A stretch of 64,000 bases of DNA from Tepidibacter aestuarii (GTDB lineage: Bacteria; Bacillota; Clostridia; Peptostreptococcales; Peptostreptococcaceae): assembly GCF_934924865.1 (NCBI RefSeq), contig NZ_OW235315.1:2170001-2234000 (forward strand), read 5' to 3'. The notes beneath the pieces were generated by a model. That model was not told the origin of the DNA. It did not search any database and saw only the letters and a list, made by a program, of their open reading frames with translations. Made by a program: the position numbers and the translations under genes. Below, piece after piece: positions 8,769 through 17,487 of the stretch. How positions within the stretch are numbered: position 1 is the first letter of the stretch; every line of letters begins with the position of its first letter.

Positions 8769-9458
8769 ATGAGTTTTGTTGATAATCCTATATTCGGTAT
8801 ACTTATAACTATAATAGCTTTTGAAATTAGTGTTTTTATAAATAAAAAAACAAAACTTCCAATTTTAAATCCTGTATTTATAAGTATGATAATTATAATT
8901 TCATTTCTTTTAGTTTTAAATATTGATTTTGATTCATATAATAAAGGAGGTAGCTATATTACTTTTTTCTTAACTCCAGCTACAGTAATACTAGCAGTTC
9001 CATTGTATAAGCAATTTGATCTTTTAAAAAAGAATTTACTTCCTATTTTAATAGGAGTATTTATAGGTTGTTTAACATCTATATCGAGCATAATATTTTT
9101 AAGTAAATATTTAAATGTAAATACTCAAATAGGCCTATCACTGATTCCAAAATCAATAACTACCCCTATAGGTATCGAAGTATCCAATCAAATAGGTGGT
9201 ATACCCTCAATAACTATAATTTGTATAATTATAACTGGTGTTATAGGCGCTGTTTTAGGCCCTTCAGTATGTAAATTTTTTAAAATAAAAGACAAGATAG
9301 CTATAGGTGTTTCAATAGGAACTTCATCGCACGCTCTTGGTACTACAAAGGCAATGGAACTTGGAGAAACCGAAGGTGCTATGAGTAGCCTTTCAATAGG
9401 AATTGCAGGTATTATAACTGTTTTATTAACACCTATATTGATAAAATTTATAGGTTAA
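8769..9458 (+). CDS. lrgB: LrgB family membrane protein
   Basis: The 229-residue protein has seven or eight hydrophobic segments. It shows the family blocks FFLTPATVILAVPLY (near residue 65), SLIPKSITTPIGIEV (near 125) and GTSSHALGTTKAMELGETEG (near 185). The length is typical of LrgB/CidB. It follows lrgA after one base with GAAGGAGAG as ribosome binding site, so the pair is an operon. A terminator follows. The cytolysis or pyruvate-transport role is known from relatives and is not shown here. Confidence 0.93.
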   Translation: MSFVDNPIFGILITIIAFEISVFINKKTKLPILNPVFISMIIIISFLLVLNIDFDSYNKGGSYITFFLTPATVILAVPLYKQFDLLKKNLLPILIGVFIGCLTSISSIIFLSKYLNVNTQIGLSLIPKSITTPIGIEVSNQIGGIPSITIICIIITGVIGAVLGPSVCKFFKIKDKIAIGVSIGTSSHALGTTKAMELGETEGAMSSLSIGIAGIITVLLTPILIKFIG

Positions 9459-9465
9459 AATTTAA

Positions 9466-9497
9466 GTCATATTCTTAATTCAGAATATGACTTTTGT
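9466..9497 (+). terminator. lrgAB terminator
   Basis: GTCATATTC and GAATATGAC form a 9-bp stem followed by TTTTG and further T-rich sequence. Confidence 0.8.
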
Positions 9498-9555
9498 ATT
9501 TTTATACTATTTACTATTATTTTTATTCATTTTTGTTTCCATTTTTTGGTTAAAA

Positions 9556-9564
9556 TGGTATAAT
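9556..9564 (+). promoter_or_regulatory. Extended -10 promoter element upstream of hydCBA
   Basis: TGGTATAAT fits the extended -10 pattern TGnTATAAT. No good -35 is seen at 17 bases. It is the best promoter candidate for the hydrogenase operon. Confidence 0.5.
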
Positions 9565-9621
9565 ATAATAAATTGATTAAATTTTCTGAATTTTTCTTTT
9601 TTAGTAAGGGGGCGTACTATT

Positions 9622-10137
9622 ATGTTACAGAAATCTTTAAGTAAAGACAAATTTAACGAACTAGATGATTTTATAAGCTCACTTGAGGACAAAAAAGGTG
9701 CTTTAATAGAAGTTCTTCATAAAGCTCAACATATTTTTGGTTACCTTCCGAAAGATGTTCAATTATTTATAAGTAAAAAATTGAATGTACCTTCTTCAAA
9801 AGTATTCGGTGTTGTAAGTTTCTATTCTTACTTTACTACAAAACCAAGAGGAAAATATGTTGTAAATATTTGCCTTGGAACAGTATGTTTTGTAAAAGGC
9901 GCTGATAAAATAATGGAGAAATTTGAGCAAACACTTAATATCAAGTGCGGAGAAACCACTCCAGACGGTAAGTTCACATTAGAAGGTTTAAGATGTGTTG
10001 GTGCCTGTGGTTTAGCACCTGTAGTCGTTATAAACGAAAAAGTTTATGGCCATGTTACACTGGACGACGTTGAAAAAATACTTTCCAATTACAATAATGA
10101 AGTTGAAGAGAAAGAATTAGCACAATCTTCAATATAA
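9622..10137 (+). CDS. hydC: NADH-dependent [FeFe] hydrogenase, NuoE-like 2Fe-2S subunit
   Basis: The 171-residue protein is a thioredoxin-like [2Fe-2S] subunit of the NuoE/HydC/HndA family. The four cluster ligands are in ICLGTVCFVKG (near residue 90) and LRCVGACGLAP (near 128). The N-terminal helical part with LPKDVQLFI is typical. It heads the hydC-hydB-hydA operon and is preceded by AAGGGGG. In relatives this subunit relays electrons within an electron-bifurcating complex coupling NADH and reduced ferredoxin to H2. Bifurcation here is inferred from subunit composition. Confidence 0.93.
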   Translation: MLQKSLSKDKFNELDDFISSLEDKKGALIEVLHKAQHIFGYLPKDVQLFISKKLNVPSSKVFGVVSFYSYFTTKPRGKYVVNICLGTVCFVKGADKIMEKFEQTLNIKCGETTPDGKFTLEGLRCVGACGLAPVVVINEKVYGHVTLDDVEKILSNYNNEVEEKELAQSSI

Positions 10138-10162
10138 TTTATAAGGGGGGAGAAAGATAATT

Positions 10163-12046
10163 ATGAGTAAAATAAAATCATTTAAGGACTTAATTAATCT
10201 TAATGAAACGCTAAAGCCACTTATCGATATGAGAAATAATACACACTTTGAAGATACAGATACAAATTTAAAAGAAATTTTAGTTTGTGGGGGGACAGGA
10301 TGTCATTCTGCTGAAAGTGATAAGATAATTGAAAACCTTAAAGCCAGCATTAAAAGTAATAATCTATTAAATAAAGTAAAAGTTTCATTGACTGGATGTT
10401 TTGGATTTTGTGCCAAAGGACCTATAGTTAAAATTTTTCCAGATAATGTATTCTATGTAAATGTCTCACCTAAAGATGCTGAAGAAATAATAAGCGAGCA
10501 TATATTAAAGGGAAATGTTATCGACAGACTATTATTTGAAGAACCCACTATTAACCAAAAGGTTAAAAAACACGATGATATGTCATTTTATAAAAAGCAA
10601 ATGCGAATAGCTCTTAGAAACTGTGGTCTTATAAACCCAGAAGATATAAATGAATACATAGCAGAAAATGGTTATATGGCGCTTGGAGAAGCAATAACTT
10701 CTATGTCTAGAGAAGAAGTCATAGATGTACTAAAGAAATCAGGTCTTAGAGGACGAGGAGGAGCTGGCTTCCCTACAGGTTTAAAATGGGAATCAACTTT
10801 AAATGCTTCATCTCATGAAAAATACGTTATCTGTAATGCTGATGAAGGTGATCCAGGAGCATTTATGGATAGATCTGTTCTTGAAGGAGACCCACACTCC
10901 GTTCTAGAAGCTATGATAATCAACGGATATGCTATAGGATCAAATAATGGTTATATATATATTCGTGCTGAATATCCTTTAGCTATTCATAGACTTAGAA
11001 TAGCTATAGATCAAGCTCGAGAATTTGGCTTTCTAGGAAAAGATATATTAGGAACGGGATTCGACTTTGATATTGAGCTTAAGTATGGAGCTGGAGCATT
11101 TGTATGCGGAGAAGCAACTGCTCTTATACACTCTATTGAAGGAAATCGCGGAGAACCTAGAATGAAAACAATAAGTTCTTCTAAACAAGGATTATGGAGT
11201 AAACCTACTTGTGTAAATAATGTTGAAACTTATGCTAATATACCTGCTATAATGCTGAATGGTGCTAAATGGTACTCCAGCATAGGTACTGAAAATTCTA
11301 AGGGCACAAAAGTTTTTGCGCTTGGTGGAAAAATCAATAATGTAGGCCTTGTTGAAGTTCCAATGGGTACAACTTTAAGAGAAATAATATTTGAAATAGG
11401 TGGAGGAATACCTAATAATAAGAAATTTAAAGCAGTTCAAACTGGAGGTCCTTCAGGCGGATGTATACCATCTAAGTTTTTAGATACACCTATTGACTTT
11501 GATTCCTTAAATGCAATAGGCTCTATGATGGGTTCAGGCGGTATGCTTGTTTTAGATGAAACAGATTGTATGGTTAATATAGCTAAGTTCTTTTTAGAGT
11601 TTACAGTTGATGAATCTTGTGGTAAATGTACTCCTTGCCGTATAGGAAATAAGCGATTACACGAAATATTAACTAGAATTACAGAAGGCAAAGGATCTGA
11701 GCAAGATTTATATGACTTAAAGGATCTTGCTGAGACAATAAAAGACACTTCTTTGTGTGGTCTTGGAAAAACATCACCAAATCCAGTGCTAAGTACAATG
11801 AAATATTTTATGAACGAATATGAAGATCATGTTATTCATAAAAAATGTAGCGCAGGTTCATGTCAAGCATTACTCGATTATTTTATAACTGATAAGTGTA
11901 TAGGCTGTACAAAATGTTCTAAAATTTGTCCTGCTAATGCTATAAGTGGAAAAGTAAAAGAGACTCACGTAATAGACAATGAACAATGTCTTAAATGCGG
12001 AGCTTGCTTAGATGCATGTAAATTTAATGCCATAATAAAAAAATAG
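10163..12046 (+). CDS. hydB: NADH-dependent [FeFe] hydrogenase, NuoF-like flavin subunit
   Basis: The 627-residue protein has three parts in order. The first is an N-terminal thioredoxin-like [2Fe-2S] domain (CGGTGCHSAESD, TGCFGFCAKGP). The second is a NuoF domain with the NADH/FMN motif RGRGGAGFPTGLKW near residue 195 and the [4Fe-4S] ligands SCGKCTPCRIG and CGLG. The third is a C-terminal pair of [4Fe-4S] ferredoxin motifs (CIGCTKCSKICP, CLKCGACLDACK). This layout is that of HydB/HndC of bifurcating hydrogenases. It lies 25 bases after hydC and 16 before hydA. Confidence 0.95.
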   Translation: MSKIKSFKDLINLNETLKPLIDMRNNTHFEDTDTNLKEILVCGGTGCHSAESDKIIENLKASIKSNNLLNKVKVSLTGCFGFCAKGPIVKIFPDNVFYVNVSPKDAEEIISEHILKGNVIDRLLFEEPTINQKVKKHDDMSFYKKQMRIALRNCGLINPEDINEYIAENGYMALGEAITSMSREEVIDVLKKSGLRGRGGAGFPTGLKWESTLNASSHEKYVICNADEGDPGAFMDRSVLEGDPHSVLEAMIINGYAIGSNNGYIYIRAEYPLAIHRLRIAIDQAREFGFLGKDILGTGFDFDIELKYGAGAFVCGEATALIHSIEGNRGEPRMKTISSSKQGLWSKPTCVNNVETYANIPAIMLNGAKWYSSIGTENSKGTKVFALGGKINNVGLVEVPMGTTLREIIFEIGGGIPNNKKFKAVQTGGPSGGCIPSKFLDTPIDFDSLNAIGSMMGSGGMLVLDETDCMVNIAKFFLEFTVDESCGKCTPCRIGNKRLHEILTRITEGKGSEQDLYDLKDLAETIKDTSLCGLGKTSPNPVLSTMKYFMNEYEDHVIHKKCSAGSCQALLDYFITDKCIGCTKCSKICPANAISGKVKETHVIDNEQCLKCGACLDACKFNAIIKK

Positions 12047-12062
12047 TTGGTGAGGTGATAAT

Positions 12063-13805
12063 ATGAATTTAGTTAATTTAACTATAAACAATAAAGATAT
12101 ATCCATTCCTAAGGGAACTACTATTTTAGAAGCTGCAAAAGGATTAAATATAAAAATACCTACTCTATGTCATTTGGACCTTCATAATATAAAAATGGTT
12201 AACAAATCTGCTTCATGTCGTGTATGCGTAGTTGAGATTGAAGGAAAAAATAATTTGTTTCCAGCATGCTCTACTCTTGTTAAAGAAGGCATGGTAATTA
12301 GAACAGATACACTAAGAGCTATAAAAGCACGTCGTACTATAGTTGAACTACTTTTATCTAATCATCCTCAAGATTGTCTTCTTTGTGACAAAAATACAAA
12401 TTGCGAGCTTCAAACTTTAGCCGCTGACCTTGGAATTTCAGAAATCAAATATAAAGGTCAAACATCAAATCATGGAGTAGATAAGTCAAGTTACTCTATA
12501 GTAAAAAACCTAGATAAGTGCATTTTATGTAGACGTTGCGAAACTATGTGTAGTGAGGTTCAAACAGTAAATGTATTATCTGGAGTTGATAGAGGTTTTG
12601 AAACTATTGTATCTCCTTCTTTTTACCATTCTATGCACGAAAGTTCATGTACCTTCTGTGGTCAATGTCTAGCAGTATGTCCTACAGCAGCGTTAACAGA
12701 GGTAAATAATATACCAAAAGTATGGAACGCTTTATCAGATAAAAACAAAACTGTTATAGTTCAAGTAGCACCTGCAGTTAGAGTTGCTTTAGGAGAAGAA
12801 TTCGGTATGAAACCCGGCAAACTTGTTACAGGTAAAATAGTTACTGCTCTTAAAAATCTAGGATTTGATAAAGTATTTGATACCGATTTTGCTGCTGATT
12901 TAACTATAATAGAAGAAGCTTCAGAACTTATTCACAGAATAGAATCAAATGAAAATCTCCCTATTCTAACTAGCTGTTGTCCTGCATGGGTTAAGTTCTT
13001 CGAACATCAATTTCCTGATTTATTAGATATACCTTCAACATGCAAATCTCCACACGAAATGTTTGGAGCAATAGCTAAAACTTATTTAGCTAAGAATATG
13101 AATATAAAGCCTGAAAATATGGTAGTAGTATCTATAATGCCATGTGTTGCAAAGAAATATGAAGCTGCTCGTCCAGAACTTTCTAATGAGACAACTAAAG
13201 ATGTAGATATAGTAATAACTACAAGAGAATTTGCTAAAATGATAAAAGAAGCCGGAATTGACTTTAACTCTTTAGAAGACGACAATTTTGATAATCCTTT
13301 AGGTGAATCAACTGGAGCTTCAGTAATATTTGGTACAACTGGAGGCGTTTTAGAAGCTGCTCTTCGTACAGCTTATGAGTGGATTACAAACGATACTTTA
13401 GATAATGTAGAGTTCAATCAACTCAGAGGTATGGATGGAATAAAAGAAGCTAGTATAAAAATAAATGATATGAATATAAATGTAGCCGTAGCAAACGGGC
13501 TTGGAAATGCTAGAAAAATACTTGAAGATATTCAATCTGGCAAATCTAACTATCATGCTATAGAAATAATGGCCTGCCCAGGTGGATGCATAGGTGGAGG
13601 CGGTCAACCTTACCATCACGGGAATTTAGATATAATATCAGAAAGAGCAAAAGGATTATATCAAGAAGATAGATCAAAGAAAACACGTAAATCTCATGAA
13701 AATATATATGTTCAAAATTTATATAGAGACTTTTTAGGTAAACCATATGGAGAAAAAGCTCATAAGCTACTTCATACTTACTACCACAAAAGAGCTACTG
13801 AATAA
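12063..13805 (+). CDS. hydA: [FeFe] hydrogenase catalytic subunit
   Basis: The 580-residue protein has a plant-type [2Fe-2S] domain (Cys from about residue 36 to 69). A His/Cys-ligated cluster follows (HPQDCLLCDKNTNC, 101-114), then two [4Fe-4S] motifs (CILCRRCETMC, CTFCGQCLAVCP). The H-cluster domain has TSCCPAW (303-309), MPCVAKK (359 onward) and ACPGGCIGGGGQP (504-516). All four H-cluster cysteines and the proton-relay cysteine are present. It reduces protons to H2 or oxidises H2. The maturases HydE, HydF and HydG are not in this window. Confidence 0.97.
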   Translation: MNLVNLTINNKDISIPKGTTILEAAKGLNIKIPTLCHLDLHNIKMVNKSASCRVCVVEIEGKNNLFPACSTLVKEGMVIRTDTLRAIKARRTIVELLLSNHPQDCLLCDKNTNCELQTLAADLGISEIKYKGQTSNHGVDKSSYSIVKNLDKCILCRRCETMCSEVQTVNVLSGVDRGFETIVSPSFYHSMHESSCTFCGQCLAVCPTAALTEVNNIPKVWNALSDKNKTVIVQVAPAVRVALGEEFGMKPGKLVTGKIVTALKNLGFDKVFDTDFAADLTIIEEASELIHRIESNENLPILTSCCPAWVKFFEHQFPDLLDIPSTCKSPHEMFGAIAKTYLAKNMNIKPENMVVVSIMPCVAKKYEAARPELSNETTKDVDIVITTREFAKMIKEAGIDFNSLEDDNFDNPLGESTGASVIFGTTGGVLEAALRTAYEWITNDTLDNVEFNQLRGMDGIKEASIKINDMNINVAVANGLGNARKILEDIQSGKSNYHAIEIMACPGGCIGGGGQPYHHGNLDIISERAKGLYQEDRSKKTRKSHENIYVQNLYRDFLGKPYGEKAHKLLHTYYHKRATE

Positions 13806-13812
13806 AATAAAT

Positions 13813-13855
13813 TAAAATGAAAGCTACTCATAAAACTTGAGTAGCTTTCATTTTA
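13813..13855. terminator. Bidirectional terminator between hydA and the aminotransferase
   Basis: An 18-bp inverted repeat with arms TAAAATGAAAGCTACTCA and TGAGTAGCTTTCATTTTA serves both converging genes. It overlaps the stop codon of the aminotransferase gene. Confidence 0.85.
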
Positions 13856-14950
13856 TAAAGAAATATTTAAATCTTCAAATACATCATTTAAAGCTTCAAT
13901 AGTTGATCTTATTTTGTCTTCATAGCAATTCTCACCCATATGACCTATTCTTACAACCTTATCTTTTAAAAAACCAATTCCTCCACCTATAAGTATGTTA
14001 TGTTCATCCAGCATCTTGTTGTAAATTTCTTTAAAATTTGTTTTTTCAGGAAGAATAATTGTACTTACAGTATTCGAATAACCTTGTGATGGATATAGCT
14101 TGAACCCCTTCTCCATTAGAATTTTTCTTGTTATATTAGATACATTCTTATGTCTTAGTATAATATTTTCTTCATCTAATACTCTATCAAGTGCTGTTCT
14201 TAAACCATATATATCACTTATTGGTTGAGTATACGGAAACCATTTTTTTTCATACCAATCTTTCCATATAGCAAGATTAGCATAATAGCTTCTAATTGGA
14301 CTTTCTCTATTTAAAATTTTTGTCCAAGCTTCATCACTTATACTTAAAAACGTAAGCCCTGGAGGAGCTGATAAACACTTTTGAGATCCTCCTAATATTA
14401 TATCTATTTCCCAATCATCTACTCTTACCTCTTCTCCTCCTATAGCTGAAACTGAATCTACTACAGTTAATATTCCATACTCCTTTAGTAAAGGACAAAT
14501 AATATCAACTGGATTTGTAATTCCCGAAGGAGTTTCACAGTGTACTAATGTTGCTACTTTAAAATCATTATTTTCGTTCAAAAATTTTTTCAATAGTTCA
14601 ACATCTATAGACCTATCGTAGCTTGAATTAAAATATGTAACCTCTCCTCCATACATTTTGGCAAACTCTCCAAATCCATTTCCAAATACCCCATTATCTA
14701 TACACAAAACTTTATCATCAGGCTCTATTAAAGATGCACACGCAGCTTCAAGACCCAGTATTCCTTCTCCATCTAATATAAGTACATCATTTTTTGTTTT
14801 TAATAATTCCTTAAATCTATCACATGTTTCCTTATAATATTCATAGAATTTTTGATCTAAATCAGGATTTGTTATTTCCTCAGATAAGGCTTGTCTTACT
14901 TTTTGGTGAATATATGTTGGTCCAGGTGTCATTATCAACGGCTTATTCAT
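13853..14950 (-). CDS. Class V PLP aminotransferase (alanine-glyoxylate / serine-pyruvate type)
   Basis: The 365-residue protein starts with MTPGPTYIHQKVRQAL, the usual N-terminus of the alanine-glyoxylate aminotransferase group. It has the PLP aspartate in VVDSVSAIGGEEV and the Schiff-base lysine in GGSQKCLSAPPGL (near residue 195). The substrate pair cannot be read from sequence; serine, alanine, 2-aminoethylphosphonate and sulfur amino acids are used by relatives. It is the downstream gene of a pair with an ECF transporter S component (18-base gap). That suggests its substrate or product is linked to what that transporter imports. Confidence 0.88.
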   Translation of the reverse strand: MNKPLIMTPGPTYIHQKVRQALSEEITNPDLDQKFYEYYKETCDRFKELLKTKNDVLILDGEGILGLEAACASLIEPDDKVLCIDNGVFGNGFGEFAKMYGGEVTYFNSSYDRSIDVELLKKFLNENNDFKVATLVHCETPSGITNPVDIICPLLKEYGILTVVDSVSAIGGEEVRVDDWEIDIILGGSQKCLSAPPGLTFLSISDEAWTKILNRESPIRSYYANLAIWKDWYEKKWFPYTQPISDIYGLRTALDRVLDEENIILRHKNVSNITRKILMEKGFKLYPSQGYSNTVSTIILPEKTNFKEIYNKMLDEHNILIGGGIGFLKDKVVRIGHMGENCYEDKIRSTIEALNDVFEDLNISL

Positions 14951-14968
14951 ACTATCTCCTCCTATAAT

Positions 14969-15508
14969 TTATGAAATATTGGCCTTTTTTAATATAGATG
15001 CTACAGGCAATCCAAGTATTGCTCCTATAATTATTTGAGTAATATTTCCCGGTATAGATGTTATTGGATAAATCCAATTTCCGTAAAGTATTACTTCTGT
15101 CATATAATATCCTATTATCATCCAAATTCCACCTAATACAATTCCCATTAAGTTAAAATATAAATTTCGTCCATTTTTCCCATTTGTATACGCAATATAG
15201 CCTACTAAATACCCCATTACTCCCCTTATTATAAATGTAAAAGGTGCCCACATAATCCAACCTGATAAAATATCGAATAAACACATTCCGAAAGCTCCTG
15301 CTATAGCACCCTTCTTCTTTCCAAATACAATTGCTGCTATAAATAAAGCTGTATTACCTAAGTGAATTAGTCCTCCATTTACAGAAATAGGCAACCTTAT
15401 GTTAATAAATTTTGTCGCTATGAATACTAAAGCAATTAATAAAGACGTTATAACAATATCTTTTGCTTTACTGTTTTGATATGAATATTCATTTATATTT
15501 GTATCCAC
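14969..15508 (-). CDS. ECF transporter S component
   Basis: The 179-residue protein has five or six membrane helices and the S-component patterns ISVNGGLIHLGNTALFIAAI and KKGAIAGAFGMCLFDIL. It fits the PF07155/ECF S-component superfamily. S components bind a vitamin or small metabolite and share the ATPases and T protein (EcfA, EcfA', EcfT), which are not encoded here. The start is a GTG preceded by GGGAGG. No riboswitch is visible upstream, so the substrate is unknown. Confidence 0.85.
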   Translation of the reverse strand: MDTNINEYSYQNSKAKDIVITSLLIALVFIATKFINIRLPISVNGGLIHLGNTALFIAAIVFGKKKGAIAGAFGMCLFDILSGWIMWAPFTFIIRGVMGYLVGYIAYTNGKNGRNLYFNLMGIVLGGIWMIIGYYMTEVILYGNWIYPITSIPGNITQIIIGAILGLPVASILKKANIS

Positions 15509-15620
15509 TTTATATACCTCCCTTTAGTTTTTAATATTCTTATAACTAATTATATTAAATTTACATTCCAAATCAATGTTTATTGTGCCCATACAATTTA
15601 TCTATTTTTTCCTAAATAGA

Positions 15621-15652
15621 AAAAATTGCTGATTTTTAATCAGCAATTTTTT
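15621..15652 (-). terminator. Terminator of the sodium-pump decarboxylase operon
   Basis: AAATTGCTGATT and AATCAGCAATTT form a stem that runs into A/T tracts on both sides, just after the beta-subunit stop codon. It lies between that gene and the ECF gene on the same strand. Confidence 0.75.
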
Positions 15653-16763
15653 ATTTAAATATATTAAGCAATATCCCTGCTGCAACAGCAGAACCTATAA
15701 CTCCAGCTACATTAGGTCCCATGGCATGCATTAAAAGAAAATTAGAAGGATTTTCTTGTGCTCCCATCTTCTGAACAACTCTTGCCGACATTGGAACAGC
15801 TGACACTCCAGCCGCTCCAATCATAGGGTTTATTTTTTTACCACTTAGCCTATACATTAATTTACCCATTAAAACACCAGATGCAGTTCCAATAGAAAAC
15901 GCCGTAAGTCCTAACAATATAATACCAATTGTTTGAACAGATAGTACGATATCCGCTTCTGCTTTTGCTCCAACTGTAAGTCCCAAAATTATTGTTATTA
16001 TGTACATCATAGAATTTTGAGCCGTTTCTACAAGTTTTGGAACGACACTAGATTCTTTTATTAAATTTCCAAACATAAGCATACCTATTAAAGGAGCTGA
16101 TGATGGAAGTAATAAAATTGTAAATGTAGCCACTACTACAGGAAACAGTACTTTTTCTGTTTTTGATACAGGTCTTAATTGTTCCATTTTTACTTGTCTT
16201 TCTTCTTTTGTTGTTAAAAGCCTTATAATAGGTGGCTGTATTATAGGAACAAGCGCCATATAAGAATAAGCAGCAAGAGCTATTGGTCCTAATAAATCTT
16301 TAGCTAATTTACTTGTAAGATATATAGCAGTTGGTCCATCAGCTCCCCCTATTATGCCTATAGCAGCAGCTTGTGCTCCACTAAACCCAAGTAGTATTGC
16401 TCCTATAAAAGCGAAGAAAATACCAAATTGTGCTGCAGCTCCTAAAAGTATACTCTTAGGGTTTGCTATAAGAGGACCAAAATCAGTGCTAGCTCCGACA
16501 CATAAAAATATCAAAGGAGGATATATCCCAAGCTTTGTTCCCATATATAAATAGTTCAAAAGTCCGTCCTGGCCCATTAAATTAGATTTTGGTAAATTAA
16601 CCAGAAGCATACCAAATGATATAGGTATTAAAAGATAAGGTTCATATCCTTTTTTTATAGCTAGATATAAGAATATAAAAGAAACAAAAATCATAATTAA
16701 TTGCTTATATGATATAACGCTAAATCCAGTCGATAACCAAAATTCGTTTAGCATGTTTAACAT
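15651..16763 (-). CDS. Na+-translocating decarboxylase, beta subunit
   Basis: The 370-residue polytopic membrane protein belongs to the OadB/GcdB/MmdB family. The Na+-site region [16 protein letters not shown] (near residue 140) and the C-terminal [16 protein letters not shown] block are present. The beta subunit carries out decarboxylation of carboxybiotin coupled to Na+ export. It is the last gene of an alpha-delta-gamma-beta operon, 31 bases after the biotin carrier gene. The family fold does not reveal whether the substrate is oxaloacetate, glutaconyl-CoA or methylmalonyl-CoA. Confidence 0.95.
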   Translation of the reverse strand: MLNMLNEFWLSTGFSVISYKQLIMIFVSFIFLYLAIKKGYEPYLLIPISFGMLLVNLPKSNLMGQDGLLNYLYMGTKLGIYPPLIFLCVGASTDFGPLIANPKSILLGAAAQFGIFFAFIGAILLGFSGAQAAAIGIIGGADGPTAIYLTSKLAKDLLGPIALAAYSYMALVPIIQPPIIRLLTTKEERQVKMEQLRPVSKTEKVLFPVVVATFTILLLPSSAPLIGMLMFGNLIKESSVVPKLVETAQNSMMYIITIILGLTVGAKAEADIVLSVQTIGIILLGLTAFSIGTASGVLMGKLMYRLSGKKINPMIGAAGVSAVPMSARVVQKMGAQENPSNFLLMHAMGPNVAGVIGSAVAAGILLNIFK

Positions 16764-16794
16764 TTATTCACCACCTTTAAATCTAATTAAATAC

Positions 16795-17160
16795 TTATCC
16801 TATGAACAGCAATGCATCTCCTGCTGATACGTTTTGTCCGGGGTCTATGCTTATTGATGATACCTTTCCATTTATAGGTGCTACAATTTCATTTTCCATC
16901 TTCATAGCTTCAAGAGTACATACTACTTGACCTTTTTTAACTAATTCCCCTTCTTTAACTTGTAAAGAAACAATTTTACCCGGCATAGGAGCCTTTATAC
17001 AGTCATTACCTACACTAGATTGTTCTTGTATTGTAGATTGTTCTTTTTGATTAAAATTTTGAATTTCAGATATAGATTCTTTGATAGTTTTATCTCCTTC
17101 TACCTCTTCTACTTCCACTTCGTATACTTTATCGTTCAACTTTATCTTGTATTTTTTCAT
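16795..17160 (-). CDS. Biotin carboxyl carrier (gamma) subunit of Na+-pumping decarboxylase
   Basis: The 121-residue protein has an N-terminal 35-residue beta segment, a glutamine/serine-rich linker (about 36-52) and a biotinyl domain. The attachment motif is EAMKMEN with Lys87. It carries CO2 from the carboxyltransferase (alpha) to the membrane beta subunit. It lies 26 bases downstream of the delta gene with AGGAGGCG as ribosome binding site. Confidence 0.95.
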   Translation of the reverse strand: MKKYKIKLNDKVYEVEVEEVEGDKTIKESISEIQNFNQKEQSTIQEQSSVGNDCIKAPMPGKIVSLQVKEGELVKKGQVVCTLEAMKMENEIVAPINGKVSSISIDPGQNVSAGDALLFIG

Positions 17161-17186
17161 AACATCGCCTCCTGAATATTTTAATA

Positions 17187-17474
17187 TTAAACTACCCTTC
17201 TAATACTTTTAATTCTAAACTTACAATCTTTATTCTTGCTTGCAAGAATAGATGCCATCAATGCTGCTACTAAATCATTTTCATCCTTTAGATTTTTAAT
17301 ATCAACTAAATCATCATTTTTAGTGCTAGTCACAGCTATTTGAGAATTACTTTTTTTATCTTCCTTATAAAATAAAACTTTAAATAAATTCAATATTAAA
17401 GAAATAATATATAAGCTTAAAAACACTATTCCCATACTTATAAATGTTACTTTTAAAGCTTCTATAATATCCAT
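17187..17474 (-). CDS. OadG-family delta subunit of Na+-pumping decarboxylase
   Basis: The 95-residue protein has one N-terminal membrane helix (about residues 10-35) and a charged cytoplasmic tail ending in KFRIKSIRRVV. This layout is typical of OadG/MmdD subunits, which hold the alpha, biotin carrier and beta subunits together. The sequence is poorly conserved in the family. The assignment relies on the layout and on its place between the alpha and carrier genes, 13 bases after alpha. Confidence 0.85.
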   Translation of the reverse strand: MDIIEALKVTFISMGIVFLSLYIISLILNLFKVLFYKEDKKSNSQIAVTSTKNDDLVDIKNLKDENDLVAALMASILASKNKDCKFRIKSIRRVV

Positions 17475-17487
17475 ACCTTATCCCTCC

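Noticed and set aside
9507-9692. 61-codon minus-strand frame over the hydC promoter
   Set aside because: It overlaps hydC and its promoter, has no ribosome binding site and no family-like sequence.
15509-15620. Riboswitch upstream of the ECF S component
   Set aside because: I looked for thiamine, riboflavin and cobalamin leader motifs and saw none; the region is short and AT-rich.
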